DNA of 64,000 nucleotides, from NCBI RefSeq assembly GCF_039543225.1, contig NZ_BAABJI010000002.1, positions 682,001 through 746,000 of the forward strand. The letters are read 5' to 3'. This stretch comes from Mucilaginibacter defluvii (GTDB lineage: Bacteria > Bacteroidota > Bacteroidia > Sphingobacteriales > Sphingobacteriaceae). Below are positions 54,024-64,000 of the stretch, piece by piece. Below the pieces are notes generated by a model. The model searched no databases. It worked only from the letters and a program-made list of their open reading frames with translations, and was not told the origin of the DNA. How positions within the stretch are numbered: position 1 is the first letter of the stretch; each line of letters begins with the position of its first letter. The position numbers were made by a program, and so were the translations under genes.

Positions 54024-55184
54024 ATGTTATTACAAGATAAACAAATAGCCATTATTGGTGGCGGACCCGGCGGCCTTACATTAGCCAGGCTTTTACAGAT
54101 AAAAGGCGTATACGTAAAAGTATACGAGCGGGATTTTGATAGTCACGCCCGTGTACAGGGCGCCCCACTTGATCTGCATGACGACTCGGGCCTGGCAGCC
54201 ATATGCGCGGCAGGTTTGCTGGACGTTTTCAAAGCAAACTTTCTTCCGGAGGCGGACAAATTGCAGATAATGAATGAGCGGGCTGAAGTGTTTCACAGCG
54301 ACCATGATTATAAGCCCAAAGAGAACTTTGGCCATAAGCATTTCAGGCCCGAAATTGACCGCGGTGTACTGCGCAAGATCCTGCTTAACTCACTCGCTCA
54401 GGACACTGTGGTTTGGGACAGCCATTTTATAAACATGGAAAAGCATAATAATGGCTGGCTTTTACTTTTTAAAAACGGCATATCTGCTTATGCAGATATG
54501 GTTATCGCCGCTGATGGCGCCAATTCAAAAATCAGGCAATATGTAACAGATGCCAAGCCATTTTACTCGGGCATTACTATGCTCGAAGGTAACATCTATC
54601 AGTCGGTAGTTAATGCGCCTGGTATACATGCGTTATTAAAGGGCGGGAAAATCATGGCTTTCGGAAACAAGAAAAACATTCTTATGGGCCAGAAAGGTAA
54701 TGGTGACCTCGGCTTTTACGCCAGTTTTAAAGCTCCTGAAAACTGGCCTGCAACAAGCGGATTAAACTTTAACGACCGCGAGCAAATAACCGAGTGGTTT
54801 AAAAATTATTATAATGATTGGCACCCGCTTTGGCAGGAACTATTTGATCAGGCCGCACTGCCCTTTGTGCCACGACTAATATATTGCGCACCGCTTGAGC
54901 AAACATGGGAGGCCAAGCCCAACGTTACCCTGATTGGCGATGCAGCACACGTGATGCCGCCCTTTGCCGGCGAAGGTGCAAACATGGCCATGCTTGATGC
55001 ACTGGAACTAAGCCAAAAACTTACTGAAGAAAAATTTGATAATTTAACAGATTCAATTGCCTCATTTGAAAGCAGCATGAGGAAGCGCGCTGCGGCAGCT
55101 GCCCAAGAATCACTTATAAATGGTGAACGTATGCACGCAAATCATGCGCTTACTGACATGTTAGAGGTATTTAAACCGCATTAA
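54024..55184 (+). CDS. FAD-dependent monooxygenase, TetX-like
   Basis: 386-aa class A flavin monooxygenase. It has the FAD fold IIGGGPGGLTLARLLQIKG (residues 10-28), APLDLHDDSGLAAICAAGL, LRKILLNSLAQDTVVWDSHF, and GDAAHVMPPFAGEGANMAML. Order, length and phrases closely follow the tetracycline-inactivating TetX group (about 388 aa). It may hydroxylate tetracycline or another polycyclic compound. An AraC regulator lies 28 bases upstream on the same strand. Substrate and resistance phenotype are not shown by sequence; many chromosomal homologues act on other substrates. Confidence 0.85.
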   Translation: MLLQDKQIAIIGGGPGGLTLARLLQIKGVYVKVYERDFDSHARVQGAPLDLHDDSGLAAICAAGLLDVFKANFLPEADKLQIMNERAEVFHSDHDYKPKENFGHKHFRPEIDRGVLRKILLNSLAQDTVVWDSHFINMEKHNNGWLLLFKNGISAYADMVIAADGANSKIRQYVTDAKPFYSGITMLEGNIYQSVVNAPGIHALLKGGKIMAFGNKKNILMGQKGNGDLGFYASFKAPENWPATSGLNFNDREQITEWFKNYYNDWHPLWQELFDQAALPFVPRLIYCAPLEQTWEAKPNVTLIGDAAHVMPPFAGEGANMAMLDALELSQKLTEEKFDNLTDSIASFESSMRKRAAAAAQESLINGERMHANHALTDMLEVFKPH

Positions 55185-55221
55185 GGTTATTTACCTGCAA
55201 AGTAATTTTATGCCGCAGATA

Positions 55222-55794
55222 TTATCTGCGGCATAAAATTGCCTCTATTTCTTGATTTGATTTAGCCTTTATTAATTTATTCTCTTTAGCTTTTGGTTCG
55301 AATACACATGTGCGGCAACGCTCCTGGTTTTTATCTTTTAGATACTTAATTACTTTATTATCTGCAACGTATGATCGGTATTCGTTCTTTTTGATACATC
55401 CTTCGCAAGCTGGGCCGCCCTCAACAAATTCATATTTAAAGATCAGCTTGCCATTATCGTAGTAGTAATCTTCTTTAGCGTAAACGTCGCCAACTGTTCC
55501 AAAGTCGACAGATATTTTCACAAGCTTGCCATTTTCAAAATAACGGTCAACTTTCATTCTCTCGTCGCACATAAACTCGGTGTGTTCCGGTTGAATGTTT
55601 TGTGTATTAATATGCTCAACTTTTTGCTTGATATAAGTGATGGTATCTACAGCTGTATCGGCCTTTAATATAGCCGCGCTTGTGTCAGCAACGGTATCGG
55701 TTAAACCATGCCTGACGGTATCGTTGTTTTTTTGTTCCTTGGTTTGGCAAGCAGCGAGCATGAACGCTATAACGGGCAATAAAATTTTTCTCAT
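55222..55794 (-). CDS. Hypothetical lipoprotein with CxxC motifs
   Basis: 190 aa from the ATG at 55794, which gives a clean lipoprotein signal (RKILLPVIAFMLAACQTK); the frame opens further upstream at 55851. Two CxxC pairs are seen: GGPACEGCIKK and ERCRTCVFEP. The central part resembles an MORN/YD-like repeat (YYDNGKLIFKYEFV). Last gene of the minus-strand TonB/DUF4625 group. Role not known; metal or redox binding is possible. Confidence 0.65.
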   Translation of the reverse strand: MRKILLPVIAFMLAACQTKEQKNNDTVRHGLTDTVADTSAAILKADTAVDTITYIKQKVEHINTQNIQPEHTEFMCDERMKVDRYFENGKLVKISVDFGTVGDVYAKEDYYYDNGKLIFKYEFVEGGPACEGCIKKNEYRSYVADNKVIKYLKDKNQERCRTCVFEPKAKENKLIKAKSNQEIEAILCRR

Positions 55795-55834
55795 AAGAAA
55801 AGGAAAGCAACAATTTTGCCAAATCATTTTGCCA

Positions 55835-56314
55835 TTATTGAATTTTAACACTGATGCCCTTTATGGTCTGCCAGCCTTCCTTATCCGTCAACCGAATTAA
55901 AAAATGATAATCTCCCGCATCAACATCCGCCGGAACGCTGATAGTTTGGCTGATCTCCATTTCGTTTAAATCTTCAGTAACCGAGAAACTGCGGATAAGC
56001 AAATAAGGGTTTACCGGTGTTTTAACGGCTCCCATCTGGCACTCTTCCACTTCGGTACTATGGCTATGATGGTCAAAGTTATTGTGTATATCTACACTTA
56101 CCGAACCGAGTTGTACATTATCACTAAGGCGGGCTCTGAATATAAAGGTTTCTCCCCTTTTTATGATGCTGCACTGTTGCGGAAAAGCATTATTTGCAGA
56201 AAGGTCAATCACCGGGTATTCGGTATCAACCTTTTCGTCATTTTTCTTACTGCATCCGGCAATAAATAGAGCCATAACTATGATTAAGGTTAATATTTTA
56301 AGCGTGTTACTCAT
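55835..56314 (-). CDS. DUF4625-type lipoprotein
   Basis: 159-aa lipoprotein (lipobox FIAGC). One DUF4625 domain is recognisable by SVDIHNNFDHHSHSTEVE and by VPADVDAGDYHFLIRLTDKEG. The His cluster HHSH and a Cys in EECQMG could bind metal. It lies about 80 bases downstream of the larger DUF4625 protein on the same strand, in the TonB receptor operon. Confidence 0.75.
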   Translation of the reverse strand: MSNTLKILTLIIVMALFIAGCSKKNDEKVDTEYPVIDLSANNAFPQQCSIIKRGETFIFRARLSDNVQLGSVSVDIHNNFDHHSHSTEVEECQMGAVKTPVNPYLLIRSFSVTEDLNEMEISQTISVPADVDAGDYHFLIRLTDKEGWQTIKGISVKIQ

Positions 56315-56396
56315 GTTTTAAGCAATTACAGGCAGATCGATAACGACCCGCCCTTTTTTTAACAATTAATTTGATTATTTAATGAACTATCACTGA

Positions 56397-57116
56397 TTAC
56401 TTTTTATCAAAATGTTCTTCAAATTCATTTTCTTTACCGGCCTGGTCAACTACTTTCAGATAAACATGATAGTGACCTGCCGGGGCAGCAGTAACGTCAA
56501 CATGTTTGTGCAGGTTGTAATTGTTTTGGCCAACCATCGCAGCATCAGTGTAGGTTACTTCTTTTTCCCAGCCATTGCCGTGCACCTCAAGCACCACCTG
56601 CGCTATTTTATTTGGTGCGGTAATTGAAGCTTCTGCATGCAGATCATTGCCTGCGGTGTTCAGCCCGACCTCGAATCCGCTTACAGATGGCAACGTTGGA
56701 TCAGCCTCAACACTTAGCTCAAACTCTGCTTCGGTTACTTTTCCGTTTTGGTCCGTAACCTTAAGATGACCATGATATTCACCAACAGTAGCGTCCGCCG
56801 GCACATCAATATGTTTGTGGAATTCCGCGTTTTTCAGTCCGGCAAAACCATCAGTATAAGTGGTATTCACCTCCCATCCTGCACCGTTTTCAGGATGAAT
56901 CTCAAGCACGACATCCTTAATATTGGCTGCGGCTTGTATTTGCGCTTCGATATGCAGGTCGTTACCCGGATGTGCGATTTTGTTGTTGCCCGCTCCCACT
57001 TCAAGGCCTTCAATAGTTGGCGCTCCTACAGGCGTTTCGTCATTGTCTTTTGAACAGGCTGAGAATAATGTTATACCTGCAAGCAGCAGATAGATGATTG
57101 GTTTTGTTGTTTTCAT
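56397..57116 (-). CDS. Lipoprotein with two DUF4625 domains
   Basis: 239-aa lipoprotein (lipobox LFSAC). Two tandem DUF4625 repeats are visible: KHIDVPADATVGEYHGHLKV (first) and KHVDVTAAPAGHYHVYLKV (second), each following a GxxWxxxxTYTD strand. His residues recur at equivalent places in both repeats, suggesting a metal-binding surface. It starts 35 bases after the TonB receptor gene, so the two are co-transcribed. Function inferred from context only. Confidence 0.8.
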   Translation of the reverse strand: MKTTKPIIYLLLAGITLFSACSKDNDETPVGAPTIEGLEVGAGNNKIAHPGNDLHIEAQIQAAANIKDVVLEIHPENGAGWEVNTTYTDGFAGLKNAEFHKHIDVPADATVGEYHGHLKVTDQNGKVTEAEFELSVEADPTLPSVSGFEVGLNTAGNDLHAEASITAPNKIAQVVLEVHGNGWEKEVTYTDAAMVGQNNYNLHKHVDVTAAPAGHYHVYLKVVDQAGKENEFEEHFDKK

Positions 57117-57151
57117 TTTACTTTGTTAATTAATTGATTGATAAATATTTG

Positions 57152-59632
57152 TTAGTTAATTGTATTTGAGCCAAAGGGAACCTTTACTGAAAGCACGATA
57201 TTGCGCCCGGCTTCGGGAAGTTGGATTAGCCTATAAAAACTGGTATGGTTGAGGTATTTGGTATTGAATAAGTTTTGAACTTGTAAGCTTAAGGTTAATG
57301 GTCTTCCGTTAAAGCGCAGTTTGGTGCCTGCCTGTATATTCCAAACCTGGTAGCCTGCCGTTTTTTGTTCAGGCGGAACAATGTTATTTTGAGCACCCGT
57401 AATAAGATAATCGATGGAGATGTAGCTGTGCTTAAGCCTATCAATATGATGTGGCTCATAAGTAAGGTTGAACAATACTGAAGGCGGCGGAGAAAAAGGC
57501 AAGGTATATCCCTCTTTATCGCCTGATAATTGCCGGGCGCGAAGATATTCTGCCAGCACTTCCGTACTTAGTTCATTGGTTAATTTGTACTGCAACTGCA
57601 ATTCGCCGCCATACCTTGCCACACTGCTCTGCGTGTAAACAAATACCTGGTTGCCTGCTCCCAGCAGGTAATCGTGCTCAGCAGTTGGGTTTAGGTAGAT
57701 GTAGTTAGAAAAATAATTGTAAAACGGACTTAGTTGCGCCGAAAACCTTTCGGTGTCCCAGCTTAAAGTTAGATCTGCCTGATAGGATTGTTCGGGACTG
57801 AGCGAGCGATTACCTTTTTCAAAGCGGAAATAGTGATAGTTTACCCCGTTTGCAGCCAGTTCATTGGCTATGGGCATCCGGAAGCTTTTACCTATGTTGG
57901 CCTTCAAACTAAAACTGCCCTCGGGCGTGTAATTAACACCTGCCGACCAAACGAGGCTGTTGAAATTCCTGGTCAGGTTATCGGCACGAACTTGTTTTAT
58001 GCCCTCTGTTTCAAACCAATCCGTATATTTTAAGGTACGCATGCGGCCGTAGTCATACCGTAAAGCCGCGTGCAACAATACCTTATCGTTCAGTTTAAAC
58101 TTATCATAAGCGAAAGCTCCGGCCATGGTTTGTTTAAAGGCCGGCACCAAAAAACTCCATCCGTTAATTGTATTGTCCTGGTATTCACCATTAATGCCTA
58201 TGGTTAGTTCATGCCGGTCAAATTGCAGCTTGTCGCGCAAGTTCAATGAGTATACCCGCTTATTAAATTCCCGCTCCAGATCAGATGGGATGCGCATAGT
58301 GTGCGGATAAACCGGTGGCATATAACCATGGTTAACATACTGGCTAAACTCTTGCCTGAAATTGTGCTGATAACCCATATCAGCTTGCAGCAAATGCCTG
58401 CCCGCCTGATATTGGGTGCGGTTGATGAGTTTGAAATGGTTCACTTCCTGGCTTGGCAGTTGTATGTCTCGGCTCGAACGGTTGTGCAACAGAGTATCAA
58501 CCCGCCTTGGTTCCAAACCATGTGCATTGGCGAAAAAGCCGCTGCGTGTATAAATGTTAGATACGTAAAAAATCGACCGGAATTTTTCGCTTACATAGCC
58601 GGTGTTAAAGTGTAAGCCAGTCTCGCGTCCCGCCGTGTTACGCAACTGGTTGTTACGTAGTTTGACAGCATAATCATAAACGTAAACCTTGTTAGTCGGC
58701 ACGGTATAGTCGCCATAATTTTGATAGGTTATGCGGGCATCGGCAAACCATTTTTGCCTACGTCCGTAAAGATTAATTGATGAACCAAACAGATTATTGT
58801 TAGTCTTGCCAATCATGTCAACCGAGCCGCCGAATGAATTTGGTGCGGGAGGCGCTACCGGTTTAACATCAACCACGCCGGCAATAGCGTCAGACCCATA
58901 GATGAATGAGGCCGCACCTTTTACTAACTCAACCTCGCCAACGGCAAACTGGTCAAGCTCCAAACCATGATCAGCCCCCCATTGCTGGCCTTCATGTTTA
59001 ACACCCTTATCGGCCACAACAACCCGGTTAAAACCTAAACCCCGGATAAGCGGTTTTGACAGGCCCGAGCCAATACCAATTGTTTTAACCCCCGGCAGGC
59101 GCGACATGGTGGCCATCAAACTACCGCCAAGATTACGTTGAATGAAATCGGCATTAACAACCTCCACATTTAACGATTCGCTCTGCTTACGTTGCTCTGC
59201 ATATCTATCTTTCACCAACACTTCTTCCAACTCGTGATTTTCCGGGTGAAGGCTTATGTTCAAGTACAATGGCAGATTGACTGCTTTAACCGTTTTTTTA
59301 ACGGAATTATAACCAACATGCGAAACGTGGAGATAATACTCACCAGCGGCGGGCAAGTTAATGCTAAACTGCCCGCCGGCGTCAGTGATAACAGATAGTT
59401 CGGCAGGTTTAACACTTACCACAACTGCTTCCAGGGGTTTACCGGAGTGATCAGTAACTATCCCATTTAGCTGATAAGTTTGAGCAACCGCTGAACAACA
59501 GGTTAATGATAAAAAGCTTACCGTTAAGATAAAAGCACCAATGTTAAAGCCAAATAACAGCTTTTTACACCAGCCGAAAGGTTGGATTTTTAAGATCAAA
59601 ATAATACTGAAAAAGCGTGCCGGAACGGGCAC
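57152..59632 (-). CDS. TonB-dependent outer-membrane receptor, probable metal uptake
   Basis: 826-aa receptor (GTG at 59632, the exact start is uncertain). The signal peptide (ending about SAVAQ) is followed by a carboxypeptidase-like domain (LNGIVTDHSGKPLEAVVVSV), then the plug with ELEEVLVKDRYAEQ as TonB box, GVKHEGQQWGADHGLELDQF and GAASFIYGSDAIAGVVDVKP. The QQWGADHG plug motif is common in Bacteroidota receptors thought to import copper or zinc. Neighbours encoding His-rich DUF4625 lipoproteins and a small CxxC protein agree with that. It is not a SusC-type receptor: no SusD partner and a shorter barrel. Confidence 0.88.
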   Translation of the reverse strand: MPVPARFFSIILILKIQPFGWCKKLLFGFNIGAFILTVSFLSLTCCSAVAQTYQLNGIVTDHSGKPLEAVVVSVKPAELSVITDAGGQFSINLPAAGEYYLHVSHVGYNSVKKTVKAVNLPLYLNISLHPENHELEEVLVKDRYAEQRKQSESLNVEVVNADFIQRNLGGSLMATMSRLPGVKTIGIGSGLSKPLIRGLGFNRVVVADKGVKHEGQQWGADHGLELDQFAVGEVELVKGAASFIYGSDAIAGVVDVKPVAPPAPNSFGGSVDMIGKTNNNLFGSSINLYGRRQKWFADARITYQNYGDYTVPTNKVYVYDYAVKLRNNQLRNTAGRETGLHFNTGYVSEKFRSIFYVSNIYTRSGFFANAHGLEPRRVDTLLHNRSSRDIQLPSQEVNHFKLINRTQYQAGRHLLQADMGYQHNFRQEFSQYVNHGYMPPVYPHTMRIPSDLEREFNKRVYSLNLRDKLQFDRHELTIGINGEYQDNTINGWSFLVPAFKQTMAGAFAYDKFKLNDKVLLHAALRYDYGRMRTLKYTDWFETEGIKQVRADNLTRNFNSLVWSAGVNYTPEGSFSLKANIGKSFRMPIANELAANGVNYHYFRFEKGNRSLSPEQSYQADLTLSWDTERFSAQLSPFYNYFSNYIYLNPTAEHDYLLGAGNQVFVYTQSSVARYGGELQLQYKLTNELSTEVLAEYLRARQLSGDKEGYTLPFSPPPSVLFNLTYEPHHIDRLKHSYISIDYLITGAQNNIVPPEQKTAGYQVWNIQAGTKLRFNGRPLTLSLQVQNLFNTKYLNHTSFYRLIQLPEAGRNIVLSVKVPFGSNTIN

Positions 59633-59805
59633 CGTTATTAATTAATTGAGAATGTTACAATGAATTAATTGCTCCTTGAAGCGAGTGGCATATCAAGGAA
59701 TGAAAGCGTATTGAAATGTTTATTAATTGACCGGTAAATGTTAAGATACTTGCGCATGCACGCATTTATCCCAAAAAATCATTAATAAGTATTTACAGTA
59801 AACGC

Positions 59806-60156
59806 TTAGCAGTAGTAAGCAGGGGGCCCCTTGTTAGTAAAGCCCTGAAGAGTAAATTTGTAAGTGCCGGCAAAGGATTTACTCAGCAACGTTACGGCCT
59901 TAGTTACCGGAATGCCGATAACGGGGAGATTATCAAAATGCGCGTAATGCGCTTGCTTGTGTACAATATAATCACAAACGGTACATTTTTCAGAAGAATA
60001 CACATATTCCGTATCTTCATCCTGATCATTAAGCGATGGGTAACTATGCTTATGAATTGCCTGAAACGCAGTGATAGCTATAAAAACAATAACCATTAAC
60101 AAAGACACCAGTGCGTGGCGCTTGTTCAATGGTTTATATTTTGCTTTATGCATCAT
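59806..60156 (-). CDS. Small membrane protein with CxxC motif
   Basis: 116-aa protein with one hydrophobic segment (ALVSLLMVIVFIAITAFQAI), then HKHSYPSLNDQDED and SSEKCTVCDYIVHKQAHYAH, and an aromatic C-terminal GPPAYYC. The His/Cys pattern after the membrane segment suggests metal binding. It is the first gene of the minus-strand group with the TonB receptor, 173 bases upstream of it. Similar small proteins precede metal-type TonB receptors in Bacteroidota; no defined family recognised. Confidence 0.65.
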   Translation of the reverse strand: MMHKAKYKPLNKRHALVSLLMVIVFIAITAFQAIHKHSYPSLNDQDEDTEYVYSSEKCTVCDYIVHKQAHYAHFDNLPVIGIPVTKAVTLLSKSFAGTYKFTLQGFTNKGPPAYYC

Positions 60157-60317
60157 TGTTGCAAAAATGTTATTTTAAGATGAGATTGTCAATTAATAGT
60201 TTAAATAATTGCAGCAAAAATGAATTTTAAAAAGTTTTGAGTTCTTTAAGATAAACCTTCAAGTGCTGTAAAACCAAATTTAAACTACAATAAATCAACT
60301 ACATTAAGCCTTAAAAC

Positions 60318-60350
60318 AAAAAAAGCCGCCATAAAAGGCAGCCTTTTTTT
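60318..60350 (-). terminator. Terminator downstream of katG
   Basis: AAAAAAAGCCGCC and GGCAGCCTTTTTTT pair with a bulge around ATAAAA, giving A and T runs on both sides. It lies 24 bases beyond the katG stop and can also serve the opposite side. The flanking 60157-60317 shows no gene. Confidence 0.6.
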
Positions 60351-60373
60351 AATAAACATCAATAACGAATTTG

Positions 60374-62653
<2,280 letters not shown>

Positions 62654-62809
62654 TTATAAGTTTATTAATCAACGTAATTTTGATTTAACAACGTAAATGT
62701 ATGGCATTAAAACGTACAATCACAATCAATATATTCTATGCTAAATAGCTAAAAACTATTAGGATAAGTATCGACAGAAACGCTAACGAATTACCTTAAT
62801 GAGAGTTGC

Positions 62810-62852
62810 TAAAAAATAAAAGGAGCGGCTACAATGACCTCAGCCGCTCCTT
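62810..62852 (-). terminator. Intrinsic terminator downstream of tRNA-Cys
   Basis: On the minus strand AAGGAGCGGCT pairs completely with AGCCGCTCCTT (62842-62852 and 62820-62830) around an 11-base loop, followed by TTTATTTTTT. A strong terminator for transcription coming from the tRNA-Cys side. Bases 62651-62809 contain the katG leader and no gene. Confidence 0.8.
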
Positions 62853-62982
62853 GCTGCGTAGCTTTACACCCTAACACAGTTATTTGGACAGGTATACTTA
62901 AGCAAAACCTGCGTTTGAGGTGCTATCGCAGCAGCTCGTCAAATAGTCAGTTAATAGTTAAAGTTTGATTTGAAGTATTGGC

Positions 62983-63038
62983 CCGGCGCGAGAGCGCCGG
63001 AGCCATCTTCAGCAGCACAAAGAACCACCACTTGTGCT
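62983..63038. other. Two hairpins next to tRNA-Cys
   Basis: CCGGCGC-GAGA-GCGCCGG (62983-63000) and AGCACAA/TTGTGCT (63014-63020 and 63032-63038) lie just beyond the tRNA-Cys 3' end. They may be processing or termination structures; no coding function is visible in 62853-63043. Confidence 0.45.
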
Positions 63039-63043
63039 AAGAG

Positions 63044-63114
63044 AGGTTGGGAACGGATTCGAACCGTCGTAAAAGGTTTTGCAGACCTCCGCCTCACCGC
63101 TCGGCCACCCTACC
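63044..63114 (-). tRNA. tRNA-Cys(GCA)
   Basis: 71-nt tRNA: acceptor GGTAGGG/CCCAACC with discriminator U (usual for Cys), D-arm region GGCCGAGCGGTGAGGC, anticodon stem GAGGT/ACCTT with loop CTGCAAA (anticodon GCA), T-arm GACGGTTCGAATCCGTT. One A-A mismatch is present in the acceptor stem. CCA is not encoded. Confidence 0.85.
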
Positions 63115-63124
63115 TTTGTAAAAT

Positions 63125-64000
63125 TTACTTATTACCGGCGCTTGCTGTAGTTAATGGCTTATCGGCCTTATAAATTTCAGCCAGCGTTGCTGATAGTTTA
63201 TCGCCGGTAAGATTTTTAGCTACAATCTTTCCATCCGGCCCTATTAAAAAGTTCTGCGGTATAGCGCGAACGCCGTATAATTCAGCTACCTCATTTTTCC
63301 AGTATTTAAGGTCAGATACCTGTGTCCAGACTAACTTATCATCTGCAACGGCTTTCAGCCAGGCATCGCGTTTACTGTCAAGCGATACACCCAAAATAGT
63401 GAAGTTCTTATCTTTATACTGATCATAGGCTTTTACCACGTTAGGATTTTCGTTCCGGCAAGGGCCGCACCATGATGCCCAGAAATCAACCAATACATAT
63501 TTACCTTTAAATGATGCCAGCGAAATAGGTTTTCCATCCTTGTCAGCCTGCGTAAACTGAGGAGCAATAGCGCCAAAGGCAGTCCTCTTCCAGCCGTTTA
63601 GCCATTTTTGGTATTGCAGACCAGCCTTACCGCTTTTAACCTGTTTGGACAAGCCGGTATATAACGGCTCCACGTCGGCTGCTTCGGGAAAATAGCCACC
63701 ATAGGTTTTTAGGGCTTCAAGTGCTATCAGTGAGTTAGGATGCGATTTTATGAACGGCACCAATACGGCTTTCTGTTCGTTCTCAATTGCATCTACCCTC
63801 TTTTCGAGCTCGGCTTCGGCCTGGCTGGTTTGCTGATGCTTTGGCAAGCTGCCATAAGCACGGTATTCTGCACGCAATCGTTCGTTATAAGGTTTTAGCA
63901 CTGCGGTCAATTCAACATTATCTTTATTAAGTTGTCCCGCATTTACAGTTGCCTTAGCTATTGAATCTGCTGCCTGTAAATTGACATTACCGTTTTCGAG
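63125..64000 (-). CDS. TlpA-like thiol-disulfide oxidoreductase (partial at window edge)
   Basis: The frame is open to the right edge, so the N-terminus (signal peptide and start) lies outside. Visible part is about 291 aa: a DUF4369-type N-terminal region, a helical middle, then a thioredoxin fold with KYVLVDFWASWCGPCRNENP (active site WCGPC) and a cis-Pro segment YGVRAIPQNFLIGPDGKIVA. These Bacteroidota proteins are periplasmic and keep thiols reduced or handle cytochrome and disulfide maturation. It ends 10 bases from tRNA-Cys. Confidence 0.88.
   Translation of the reverse strand, partial: LENGNVNLQAADSIAKATVNAGQLNKDNVELTAVLKPYNERLRAEYRAYGSLPKHQQTSQAEAELEKRVDAIENEQKAVLVPFIKSHPNSLIALEALKTYGGYFPEAADVEPLYTGLSKQVKSGKAGLQYQKWLNGWKRTAFGAIAPQFTQADKDGKPISLASFKGKYVLVDFWASWCGPCRNENPNVVKAYDQYKDKNFTILGVSLDSKRDAWLKAVADDKLVWTQVSDLKYWKNEVAELYGVRAIPQNFLIGPDGKIVAKNLTGDKLSATLAEIYKADKPLTTASAGNK

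Overview
The window looks like chromosome from a member of the Bacteroidota, most likely Sphingobacteriaceae (Mucilaginibacter-like). The grounds are a SusC/SusD pair, a Bacteroidota-type tyrosine integrase, promoters of the TTTG/TAnnTTTG type in front of two tRNAs, and plant-polysaccharide hydrolases (GH5, GH26, GH39). Assignments come from reading the sequence and translations; no database search was run.

Layout. 1-1232: end of an unidentified gene and a GH5 glucanase lipoprotein. 1233-3434: decayed DNA with an IS110 remnant, an integrase 5' remnant, a damaged tRNA-Ser 3' end and a truncated flavoprotein. 3435-13909 (minus strand): a poly-cysteine leader peptide (7 Cys in the last 8 residues), susC, susD, three tandem DoxX-like paralogues and a YeiH-type exporter. 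Together these suggest a sulfur-responsive uptake operon. 14637-37480: a genomic island of about 22.8 kb bounded by a 23-bp copy of the tRNA-Ser(GCT) 3' end, with its integrase next to the intact tRNA.

The island carries, from left to right: a compact minus-strand operon that looks like an undescribed anti-phage system (a 48-codon ORF with a TIR-like N-terminal signature, a 520-aa helical protein, a 1261-aa SIR2-domain protein, and a 979-aa PD-(D/E)XK protein); a junction where a GH26 mannanase and a GNAT gene have both lost their 5' ends; a LysR/YeiH pair; a redox/stress block (SDR, ABM-like, OsmC, AraC, Fur-family, TrxR-like, amine oxidase, thioredoxin-like); and a mobile-element module (DUF932, two small genes, a 205-aa protein, integrase).

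37459-45716: tRNA-Ser, pgpH-like, SPFH and Arc-like genes, a peptide transporter, a glycosyltransferase, a CheB-like protein and tRNA-Pro(TGG). 45871-55184: GH39 xylosidase and a dense set of AraC regulators with oxidoreductases, ending in a TetX-like flavin monooxygenase. 55222-60156: a TonB receptor with DUF4625 lipoproteins and a CxxC membrane protein, possibly metal uptake. 60374-64000: katG, tRNA-Cys(GCA) and a TlpA-like thiol-disulfide protein cut by the window edge.
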